From JBOGEN01 sp050743265 (GTDB taxonomy: Bacteria; Actinomycetota; Actinomycetes; JBOGEN01), in the NCBI GenBank assembly GCA_050743265.1, contig JBOGEN010000084.1, positions 1-5,881 on the forward strand: 5,881 nucleotides of DNA, given 5' to 3'. The notes below the pieces were generated by a model. That model was not told where the DNA came from. It did not search any database and worked only from the letters and a program-made list of their open reading frames with translations. Positions 1-5,881 of the stretch are shown one piece after another (the first letter of the stretch is position 1; each line of letters starts with the position of its first letter). The position numbers were made by a program, and so were the translations under genes.

Positions 1-540
1 GTCCCACGCCCCGCGGTCGCGGAGGCGGTGGCGCGTGCGCGGGAATCCGCGGTCCGGCCGCTGCCGCGACGCTGGGCCGAGAGCGCGGGCCGGCGGGTCA
101 CCCCGACCGCCGACCTCGTCCGTGCGCTCGACACGGCGCTCGCAGGCATCGACTTCGGGCTGGGGCGGCGTCCCGGCCGGTGGTGGCTGGCCGCTGGCGC
201 GCAATGGGTGCTGCTCGTGCTCGCGCTGGCCGGCGTCCTCACCATGGCGGTGTCCGGGGGGTCCGCCCTCGTCGACGGGCCCGTGCCGGAGTTGATCGGC
301 GGCCCGTTGCTGCTGCCGGCCGCGGTCACCGTGGGGAGCCTGCTCGTCGGGCTCGTCCTGGCCGGATCGATGGCTCCGGGCGTGCGTGCCGAGGCCGTAC
401 GGTGCCGCGAGGCTGCCGTCGAGGCGATGCGTACGGCCGTGGAGGAGGTCGCGCACGCGCACGTGCTCGGCCCACTGGCCGAGGAGCGGGCCAGGCTGGA
501 CAGGGTCGGCGCCGCCGTCGACCGTGCCCGCGGCGCCTGA
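1..540 (+). CDS. C-terminal part of a YfjP-like membrane GTPase (5' end outside window)
   Basis: The frame is open from the first base, so only the last 179 residues are seen and the GTP-binding G motifs lie upstream. The visible part starts with an Arg/Ala-rich helical stretch, then a segment around ALDTALAGIDFG. Two hydrophobic segments follow, at visible residues about 61-86 (starting WWLAAGAQW) and about 102-123, joined by a short Gly/Pro-rich loop. A charged helical tail of about 55 residues closes the protein. This layout (double membrane hairpin plus amphipathic tail), together with the downstream ssb and ettA, matches the C-terminus of actinobacterial YfjP/Era-like GTPases, which usually occur as a tandem pair of GTPase genes. 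The cellular role of the family is poorly known; membrane or cell-envelope remodelling is a guess. The family call rests on remembered sequence pattern and neighbourhood because the catalytic domain is missing. The first in-window GTG (28) is internal, not a true start. Confidence 0.72.
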   Translation, partial: VPRPAVAEAVARARESAVRPLPRRWAESAGRRVTPTADLVRALDTALAGIDFGLGRRPGRWWLAAGAQWVLLVLALAGVLTMAVSGGSALVDGPVPELIGGPLLLPAAVTVGSLLVGLVLAGSMAPGVRAEAVRCREAAVEAMRTAVEEVAHAHVLGPLAEERARLDRVGAAVDRARGA

Positions 541-571
541 CCGTCCGGGTCGTCGCCCGAGCGCCGTCACC

Positions 572-591
572 GCCTGTGGACACCCGCAGGC
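572..591 (+). terminator. Stem-loop after the GTPase gene, probable terminator
   Basis: GCCTGTGG and CCGCAGGC form an 8-bp stem (seven Watson-Crick pairs and one T-G wobble) closed by the tetraloop ACAC. It starts 31 bp after the GTPase stop and is followed by a pyrimidine run (TCCTCCCC), not a T-tract. Actinobacterial terminators often lack a U-tract, so termination is plausible. It would separate the GTPase gene from ssb. Unmatched random hairpins of this size do occur in GC-rich DNA. Confidence 0.45.
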
Positions 592-684
592 TCCTCCCCA
601 GACCCACGCCGGTACGGCGCGTACGCACCGGCTCCGCGGCACCGTGGCCGATGAGGCGGTGACCGCCGCCCGTACGCCCGTCCC

Positions 685-690
685 GAGGAG
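685..690 (+). promoter_or_regulatory. Ribosome binding site of ssb
   Basis: GAGGAG lies 5 nt before the GTG at 696. It is a strong Shine-Dalgarno match and fixes this GTG as the start of the SSB protein. Confidence 0.8.
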
Positions 691-695
691 ATCCG

Positions 696-1283
696 GTGAA
701 CGAGACCGTCGTGACCGTCGTCGGCAACGTGGCCTCGGAGGTCCGCCACACCGTCACACCGCGCGGTGTGCACCTGGCGAGCTTCCGCGTCGCGTCCACC
801 CCGAGGCGGTTCGACCGCAACAACGGCTGGGTGGATGGCCAGACCAGCTTCTACAGCATCACGTGCTGGCGTGCCCTCGCGGCGAACGTCGCCAGCTCCG
901 TCCGCATCGGTGAGCCCGTCGTCGTCACCGGTCGGCTGAAGGTGCGCCCGTGGGAGAAGGAGGACGGGCGGCGTGGCGTCACCGTCGAGGTCGACGCCAG
1001 CGCGGTGGGCCACGACCTCACCCGGGGAACGTCAGCGTTCGTGAAGACCTCACGCGAGGTGACCGCCGACCCCTCCGTCGACCGCCGGACGGCGCACGCG
1101 CTCGCCGACGGCCTGGCCGACGAGTGGCCCGAGGCGGCCGACGAGGTTGGCGGTGCGGAGGAGATCGGCGGGTCCGAGGACGAGCGGGTCGCCTCAGGGG
1201 GCGACCTCGAGGGCGACACTGGGGCTGGCGAGAGGGTCGGTCCGGGTGAGGAGTCGGGGTCGGGGTCGTCCGCGGCCGCATGA
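696..1283 (+). CDS. Single-stranded DNA-binding protein paralogue without the canonical C-terminal tip
   Basis: A 195-residue protein starting at GTG behind a strong ribosome binding site. Residues 1 to about 108 form one OB-fold of the bacterial SSB family: the start TVVTVVGNVASEVR, the strand around ASFRVAST, the FYSITCWRALAANVA segment (Trp58) and the VVVTGRL strand (residues 75-81). Trp45, Trp58 and Trp86 are candidates for base stacking. The protein should bind single-stranded DNA, typically as a tetramer. From about residue 125 the tail is low-complexity, rich in Asp, Glu, Gly and Ser, and ends SGSGSSAAA. The usual acidic-hydrophobic tip (DDDIPF type) that recruits replication and repair partners is absent. 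This suggests a secondary SSB, not the main replicative SSB that is normally encoded beside rpsF/rpsR. The place upstream of ettA is typical for this paralogue in actinobacteria. Its specific task is unknown; roles in recombination or chromosome segregation are possible. Confidence 0.92.
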   Translation: MNETVVTVVGNVASEVRHTVTPRGVHLASFRVASTPRRFDRNNGWVDGQTSFYSITCWRALAANVASSVRIGEPVVVTGRLKVRPWEKEDGRRGVTVEVDASAVGHDLTRGTSAFVKTSREVTADPSVDRRTAHALADGLADEWPEAADEVGGAEEIGGSEDERVASGGDLEGDTGAGERVGPGEESGSGSSAAA

Positions 1284-1329
1284 GGGCGCCCGGGGCACCC
1301 GCCGGTCGGGAGCACCCCTCCGCGCCCCA

Positions 1330-1335
1330 TACGCT
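1330..1335 (+). promoter_or_regulatory. Candidate -10 element for a leaderless ettA transcript
   Basis: TACGCT fits the actinobacterial -10 pattern TANNNT and ends 6 nt before the ATG of ettA, so transcription would be expected to start at or next to that A. No recognisable -35 hexamer is present at the normal distance (around 1306-1313), as is common for such promoters. No Shine-Dalgarno sequence lies before the ATG; the only G-run (1336-1338) is too close. Confidence 0.5.
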
Positions 1336-1341
1336 GGGCAC

Positions 1342-3016
<1,675 letters not shown>

Positions 3017-3024
<8 letters not shown>

Positions 3025-3493
3025 CCGCACTCCCACGTCGACGATGTCCCACCACGTCGACGTGGCGCGTGCGCCTGCCGAACGCCGCCATGTCTACGGC
3101 TGCCCGCTCCGTTGGTCGGACATGGATGCCTTTGGACACGTCAACAACGTCGTCTTCCTCACGTACCTCGAGGAGGCGCGGGTCGACATGCTCTTCGCGC
3201 TCGACTCGCCTGTTCGTGACCTGTCCGAGGGCGTGGTGGTCGCGCGGCACGAGATCGACTACAAGCGACCGCTGGTGTACCGGCCCGAGCCGGTGCGTAT
3301 CGAGACGTGGGTGACCCGTGTCGGGGCCGCGTCCTTCGACGTCGCGTACGAGGTGCGCGACGACGACGACGTGTATGTCCGCGCCGCCTCCGTGCTGGTG
3401 CCGTACGCGATGGACAAGGCACGGCCCCGGCGCATCACGCCGATCGAGCGTGACTTCCTCAGCCGCTTCTCGGTGGCCGGGCCCGACGCGTGA
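3017..3493 (+). CDS. Acyl-CoA thioesterase, 4HBT/YbgC-like hot-dog fold
   Basis: A 158-residue protein from the GTG at 3017, which overlaps the ettA stop by 8 bp. The hallmark of the 4-hydroxybenzoyl-CoA thioesterase family is clear: RWSDMDAFGHVNN at residues 32-44, where Asp37 is the expected catalytic acid. It is followed by the long hot-dog helix (FLTYLEEARVDML), then the central strands around EIDYKRPLVY and the ETWVTRVGAASFDVAYEV pair. Family members hydrolyse acyl-CoA thioesters in the cytoplasm as dimers or tetramers; the substrate cannot be read from the sequence. No signal peptide or membrane segment is seen. The overlap with ettA suggests translational coupling, and this pairing is common in actinobacteria. 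dhaM starts 21 bp after its stop. A start at ATG 3044 would remove nine N-terminal residues and not affect the domain. Confidence 0.9.
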
Positions 3494-3503
3494 CTCCCCT
3501 CCC

Positions 3504-3507
3504 GGAG
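3504..3507 (+). promoter_or_regulatory. Ribosome binding site of dhaM
   Basis: GGAG lies 7 nt before the ATG at 3515, within the 21-bp gap after the thioesterase stop. There is no room for a typical promoter in this gap, which supports read-through from ettA and the thioesterase gene. Confidence 0.6.
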
Positions 3508-3514
3508 CACTGAC

Positions 3515-3898
3515 ATGGTCGGCGTCGTCCTCGTCTCGCACAGTCCCCGGCTCGCCGCGGGGGTCGCCGAGCTGCTCGACCAGCTCGTCGGTGACACGGT
3601 CCGCGTCCGGTGTGCCGCCGGGACGTCCGACGGGCGGCTCGGCACGAGCGTGGACCTGGTCGTCCAGGCGGTGCGGGACGCGGATGCGGGCCAGGGCGTG
3701 GTGCTGCTGCCCGACCTGGGCTCGGCGGTGATGGCCTGCCGGCTCGCCCTGGAGGAGGCAGACCCGGACCGCACCGTCCTCGTGGACGCGCCCTTTGTCG
3801 AGGGTGCCGTCGCGGCCGTGGTGACCGCGAGCACCGGAGCTGAGCTCGGGGCGGTCGTCACCGCGGCGGAGCAGGCCCGGGTTGCCGCGAAGCTGTGA
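3515..3898 (+). CDS. dhaM: DhaM, PTS-dependent dihydroxyacetone kinase phosphoryl donor (EIIA domain only)
   Basis: A 127-residue protein made of one EIIA(Man)-type domain. The start GVVLVSHSPRLAAGVAELL carries the phosphorylated His9, the same position as in E. coli DhaM. Further DhaM landmarks are GTSDGRLGTSVD, LLPDLGSAVMACRLALEE and VDAPFVEGAVAA. DhaM accepts phosphate from HPr and passes it to ADP bound on DhaL. E. coli DhaM has EIIA, HPr and EI-like domains (472 residues), and many actinobacterial DhaM proteins, as I recall, carry an HPr domain. Here the protein stops after EIIA, like the 123-residue Lactococcus type, and no HPr motif (GLHARPA type) follows in any frame before dhaL. It therefore needs general PTS HPr and EI from elsewhere in the genome. 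It lies on the opposite strand from dhaKL and converges on dhaL, probably transcribed with ettA and the thioesterase gene. That is unusual for a gene normally found at the end of a dhaKLM operon. Confidence 0.93.
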   Translation: MVGVVLVSHSPRLAAGVAELLDQLVGDTVRVRCAAGTSDGRLGTSVDLVVQAVRDADAGQGVVLLPDLGSAVMACRLALEEADPDRTVLVDAPFVEGAVAAVVTASTGAELGAVVTAAEQARVAAKL

Positions 3899-3926
3899 CG
3901 GGTCGCGGCACGCGCTCGGGTCCCGT
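3898..3926 (+). terminator. Weak hairpin after dhaM, possible terminator
   Basis: ACGGG (3898-3902) and CCCGT (3922-3926) can pair around an inner CGCG/CGCG helix (3904-3907 with 3911-3914, loop GCA). It begins on the last base of the dhaM stop. There is no T-tract, and the structure is interrupted by an unpaired stretch, so this is a modest candidate. A terminator is expected between two convergent units. Confidence 0.28.
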
Positions 3927-3980
3927 TCAGCCGCCTCCACGCGCTCAGCCGCTTCCGTCCGCTCAGCTGCCGTGTCGCTC
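3927..3980 (-). repeat. Three imperfect 18-bp tandem copies over the dhaL stop
   Basis: TCAG recurs at 3927, 3945 and 3963, exactly 18 bp apart. Copies 1 and 2 (TCAGCCGCCTCCACGCGC and TCAGCCGCTTCCGTCCGC) match at 14 of 18 positions; copy 3 (3963-3980), which is the end of dhaL, matches copy 1 at about 12 of 18. Because 18 is a multiple of 3, each copy supplies a TGA in the dhaL frame, giving three in-frame stops. It looks like decayed local duplication of the gene's last six codons. Confidence 0.5.
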
Positions 3981-4646
3981 GGCGACCTCTCCGCCCAGCG
4001 CCGACGCGAGCGCCGCCATCACCATCGACGCGGAGGCCGCGCCGGGGTCCTCGTGTCCCACGCTGCGCGGGCCCAGGTAGGACGCTCGACCCTTACGCGC
4101 CTCCATCGGAACGGTCTTGCGCTGTCCCTCTGCCGCAGCCTCGGCGCCACGCGTGGCGACCTGAGCCAGGGCCATCCCGTCGGCGACTGCGGCGTCCATC
4201 GCGTCGAGTGCGGGGAGGAGCGCGTCCAGCATCGTCTTGTCGTCGGGCTCGGCCTTGCCCAGGCGACGGACGCCGTCCACGCCGGCCCGTAGCGCGGCGG
4301 TGAGGCGCTCACCTGTGACCGCGTCGTCGTCACCCAGCGCCTTGGCCGCCGCGCGGAAGAGCGTCCCGTACAGCGGCCCCGATGCGCCGCCCACGGTGGA
4401 GATCAGCGTGCGTCCGACCACTGCGAGCACAGCGCCCGGCGTCTCGGGTGCGGCCTCGTCGAGACGTCCGCGCACGGCAGCCATGCCGCGGTCGAGGTTC
4501 ATGCCGTGGTCCCCGTCGCCGATCGCGGCGTCGAGCGCGGTGAGGTGGTCGCGCTGCGCCTGCACGGTGTCCGCCACGCCCTCGGCCCATGCGCGGGCGG
4601 TCTCGGCGTCGAACGTCGCCGCGCCCCCGGCAGTCGTCGGGCTCAC
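3963..4646 (-). CDS. dhaL: DhaL, ADP-binding subunit of PTS-dependent dihydroxyacetone kinase
   Basis: A 227-residue protein; E. coli DhaL has 210. The start is the GTG at 4646-4644, whose last two bases overlap the dhaK TGA (GTGA junction); an in-frame ATG at 4697 lies deep inside dhaK and would add 17 unrelated residues. The nucleotide site is clear: LDAAIGDGDHGMNL, with Asp39, Asp44 and Asp46 as the Mg-ADP ligands equivalent to Asp30, Asp35 and Asp37 of E. coli. Further family signatures are STVGGASGPLYG, KTMLDALLPA, the lid segment GRASYLGPRSVG and HEDPGAASASM. DhaL holds ADP permanently; DhaM rephosphorylates it to ATP, and DhaL then phosphorylates dihydroxyacetone bound to DhaK. No clear Shine-Dalgarno sequence precedes the GTG, so translation is probably coupled to dhaK. 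An N-terminal extension of about nine residues before the first helix explains the extra length. Confidence 0.95.
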   Translation of the reverse strand: MSPTTAGGAATFDAETARAWAEGVADTVQAQRDHLTALDAAIGDGDHGMNLDRGMAAVRGRLDEAAPETPGAVLAVVGRTLISTVGGASGPLYGTLFRAAAKALGDDDAVTGERLTAALRAGVDGVRRLGKAEPDDKTMLDALLPALDAMDAAVADGMALAQVATRGAEAAAEGQRKTVPMEARKGRASYLGPRSVGHEDPGAASASMVMAALASALGGEVAERHGS

Positions 4647-5650
4647 TCTGCGCTCGCACCCCAGCGCAGGGCCGGCGTGTCGACCGGGGCGTCCCACAAC
4701 GCGGCGAGCTCGTCGTCCAGCACGGTGAGCGTGAGGGAGAACCCGGCCATGTCCAGGCTCGTCACGTAGTTGCCGACGAGTGAGCGCGCCATCGTGATGC
4801 CCCGCCCGTCCAGGATGCGGGCGATCTCGCCGGCCACCACGTACAGCTCCATGAGCGGCGTGCCGCCCGTGCCGTTGACCAGGACGAGGACGTCGTCGCC
4901 GGTCCCGACCGGCAGGTCGTCGAGTACGGCGGTGACCGCGATCTCGGCCAGCTCAGCCGCGGGTGCGATCGGGCGGCGCTCACGGCCCGGTTCGCCGTGG
5001 ATGCCGATGCCGACCTCGATCTCGTCGTCGGCGAGGTCGAAACCCGGACGCCCGACCGCCGGCGTCGTGCAGGCGGTGAGCGCGATGCCGAACGAGCGGC
5101 TCCGCTCGTTGACCTTGCGGCCCACCGTGGCCACCTGGCCGAGGTCCCCGCCCTGCTCCGCGAGGGCACCCGCACACTTCTCCACGACCACGGTCGCTCC
5201 GGTACCGCGGCGTCCCGCCGTGAACGTGCTGTCCTCGACCGCGACGTCGTCGTCCACGAGGACCGTCTCGACCTTCGCCCCGTCCTCGGAGGCCAGCTCC
5301 GCCGCCATCTCGAAGTTCAGCACGTCTCCGGTGTAGTTCTTCACCACGTGCAGGACGCCGGCCCCGCCCTTCACCGCGCGGGTCGCCGCCACCACCTGGT
5401 CCGGCACGGGCGAGGTGAACACCTCACCGGGGCAGGCCGCGTCGAGCATGCCCGGCCCGACGAATCCTCCGTGCAGGGGCTCATGTCCCGACCCGCCGCC
5501 GGAGACGATCCCGACCTTGTCCCGGCGCGGGGCGTCCGCGCGGACGACGATCCGGTGTTCGAGGTCGACCCGGAGCGCCGGGTGTACGACCGCCATCCCA
5601 GCGAGCGCGTCGCGGACCACGTCCGCGGGGGTGTTGATGAGCTTCTTCAT
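4643..5650 (-). CDS. dhaK: DhaK, dihydroxyacetone-binding subunit of PTS-dependent dihydroxyacetone kinase
   Basis: A 335-residue protein; the E. coli subunit has 356. The start is the ATG at 5650-5648 (MKKLINTPADVVRDAL), supported by the family N-terminus and by GGAAGG at 5665-5660; an in-frame ATG 14 codons upstream is less likely. The substrate site is fully conserved at E. coli numbering: Gly53 and His56 in SGGGSGHEPLHGG, Asp109 in NYTGDVLNF, and His218 in GIGIHGEPG, the residue that forms the covalent hemiaminal with dihydroxyacetone. The C-terminal domain has VLVNGTGGTPLMELY and the expected end region with SLDMAGFSLTL. It converts dihydroxyacetone to dihydroxyacetone phosphate together with DhaL and DhaM, feeding glycolysis. 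It is the first gene of a two-gene unit with dhaL and lies just downstream of a terminator that closes the neighbouring glycosidase gene, so its promoter must be within about 93 bp. No DhaS/DhaR-type regulator is seen in the window. Confidence 0.97.
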   Translation of the reverse strand: MKKLINTPADVVRDALAGMAVVHPALRVDLEHRIVVRADAPRRDKVGIVSGGGSGHEPLHGGFVGPGMLDAACPGEVFTSPVPDQVVAATRAVKGGAGVLHVVKNYTGDVLNFEMAAELASEDGAKVETVLVDDDVAVEDSTFTAGRRGTGATVVVEKCAGALAEQGGDLGQVATVGRKVNERSRSFGIALTACTTPAVGRPGFDLADDEIEVGIGIHGEPGRERRPIAPAAELAEIAVTAVLDDLPVGTGDDVLVLVNGTGGTPLMELYVVAGEIARILDGRGITMARSLVGNYVTSLDMAGFSLTLTVLDDELAALWDAPVDTPALRWGASAE

Positions 5651-5659
5651 GGTGGATGG

Positions 5660-5665
5660 CCTTCC
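5660..5665 (-). promoter_or_regulatory. Ribosome binding site of dhaK
   Basis: Read on the minus strand, GGAAGG lies 9 nt before the ATG at 5650. It supports the MKKLINTP start over the upstream in-frame ATG at 5692. Confidence 0.6.
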
Positions 5666-5690
5666 GGACGACTCGACTGCTCTCCCGGCC

Positions 5691-5708
5691 ACGACGATGC
5701 CGCGTCGT
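5691..5708. promoter_or_regulatory. Inverted repeat upstream of dhaK, possible operator
   Basis: ACGACG-ATGCCG-CGTCGT has perfect 6-bp arms and a 6-bp spacer, centred about 50 bp before the dhaK start, where a repressor or activator site would be expected. A second, competing inverted repeat pairs GGACGAC (5666-5672) with GTCGTCC (5704-5710). I cannot assign a regulator family, and no clear -10 hexamer is visible nearby. Confidence 0.3.
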
Positions 5709-5718
5709 CCCGCCGCGA

Positions 5719-5741
5719 GGGAACCCCCGTGCGGGGTTGCC
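5719..5741 (-). terminator. Hairpin terminator of the alpha-glucosidase gene
   Basis: On the minus strand, AACCCC and GGGGTT form a perfect 6-bp stem with loop GCACG, extended by two more G-C pairs after one C-C mismatch. It begins 2 nt after the TGA at 5744. There is no T-tract, as in many actinobacterial terminators. Its position directly after a stop and before the dhaK upstream region supports it. Confidence 0.55.
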
Positions 5742-5743
5742 GG

Positions 5744-5881
5744 TCAGCTTTGGTGCCAGGCCGCGGTGTCGGGGGGCAGCGTGTTCCCGTCGAGTGGGCC
5801 GGAGGCGAGGAGGATTTCGGCTCCGTGGGGGAGGGGGTGGGTGGTGTCGCTCATGTTGATGGTGCAGGCGAGTGTGGGGGT
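5744..5881 (-). CDS. C-terminal end of a probable GH13 alpha-glucosidase (5' end outside window)
   Basis: Only the last 45 residues are seen, read from the right edge of the window to the TGA at 5746-5744. The segment around LPHGAEILLASGPLDGNTLPPDTAAW resembles the C-terminal beta domain of actinobacterial alpha-glucosidases and oligo-1,6-glucosidases of family GH13, which typically end with LPHG...VLLASGPL...LPPDTAVWL. Such enzymes release glucose from maltose, isomaltose or related oligosaccharides in the cytoplasm. The catalytic (beta/alpha)8 barrel is outside the window, so the exact substrate cannot be stated. A hairpin terminator follows the stop, so dhaK is probably a separate unit although both genes read in the same direction. 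A few A-ending codons (ACA, GGA, GAA, CCA) occur in this short tail. Confidence 0.72.
   Translation of the reverse strand, partial: TPTLACTINMSDTTHPLPHGAEILLASGPLDGNTLPPDTAAWHQS

Larger units (their letters stand above)
541..695 (+). other. 155-bp intergenic region between GTPase gene and ssb
   Basis: This is the longest gene-free stretch in the window. It holds the stem-loop at 572-591, small overlapping hairpins around 607-624 (CGCCG/CGGCG and GTACG/CGTAC arms), a 13-bp palindrome with one central mismatch at 655-667 (GGCGGT-G-ACCGCC), and the ssb ribosome binding site. I could not identify a convincing -35/-10 pair, although a promoter for ssb is expected here if the stem-loop terminates transcription. 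Confidence 0.5.

Noticed and set aside
546..559. Small hairpin CGGG/CCCG just after the GTPase stop
   Set aside because: The stem has only four pairs plus a wobble; the stem-loop at 572-591 is a much better terminator candidate.
1284..1341. GGGGCACCC and AGCACCCC between ssb and ettA as a terminator
   Set aside because: The two elements are direct rather than inverted repeats, and no continuous stem of useful length forms.
3899..3962. attachment site or CRISPR-like repeat in the convergent gap
   Set aside because: The repeat units are abutting and imperfect with no spacers, no integrase or tRNA lies nearby, and the period equals six codons of dhaL, so local duplication explains it better.
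4237..5336. Plus-strand frames opposite dhaL and dhaK
   Set aside because: They are Ser/Pro/Arg/Thr-rich antisense shadows of well-supported genes.
5656..5859. Plus-strand 67-codon frame at the right edge
   Set aside because: It runs antisense to the glycosidase C-terminus and across the dhaK upstream region, is Arg/Gly/Cys-rich, and has no ribosome binding site.

Overview
This window is high-GC DNA with strong G/C bias at third codon positions. Its gene order (YfjP-like GTPase, single-stranded DNA-binding protein, EttA, hot-dog thioesterase) and its protein sequences point to an actinomycete, probably in or near Nocardioidaceae, Cellulomonadaceae or Intrasporangiaceae. The genus is an inference that I cannot settle from the sequence. 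Coding density is very high and no gene-free stretch exceeds about 155 bp. I see no tRNA, rRNA, CRISPR array, insertion sequence or phage gene.

The left part (1-3024) runs on the + strand. It holds the C-terminal part of a membrane-anchored GTPase, a 155-bp gap with a good stem-loop, an SSB paralogue (696-1283) with an acidic tail but no canonical DDDIPF-type tip, and a full-length EttA ABC-F translation factor (1342-3024). EttA has no usable Shine-Dalgarno sequence but has a -10-like TACGCT placed as expected for a leaderless mRNA. A small hot-dog thioesterase (3017-3493) overlaps the end of ettA by 8 bp. A one-domain DhaM (3515-3898) follows 21 bp later, so ettA, thioesterase and dhaM look like one transcription unit.

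The right part (3963-5881) runs on the - strand. A C-terminal stub of a probable GH13 alpha-glucosidase ends at 5744 and is followed by a hairpin terminator. Next come dhaK (5650-4643) and dhaL (4646-3963), coupled by a GTGA stop/start overlap. DhaK, DhaL and DhaM together form a PTS-dependent dihydroxyacetone kinase: DhaK binds dihydroxyacetone, DhaL carries ADP/ATP, and DhaM takes phosphate from HPr to recharge the DhaL-bound nucleotide. All expected active-site residues are present.

The most notable point is the layout of this kinase. dhaM lies on the opposite strand from dhaKL, convergent with it, and sits in the ettA-thioesterase unit instead of closing a dhaKLM operon. The DhaM here is the EIIA domain alone. 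The short convergent gap carries an 18-bp imperfect tandem repeat that places three in-frame stops at the end of dhaL. I found no convincing wholly new system. The best leads are the split dha locus, the tipless SSB and the probable leaderless ettA.
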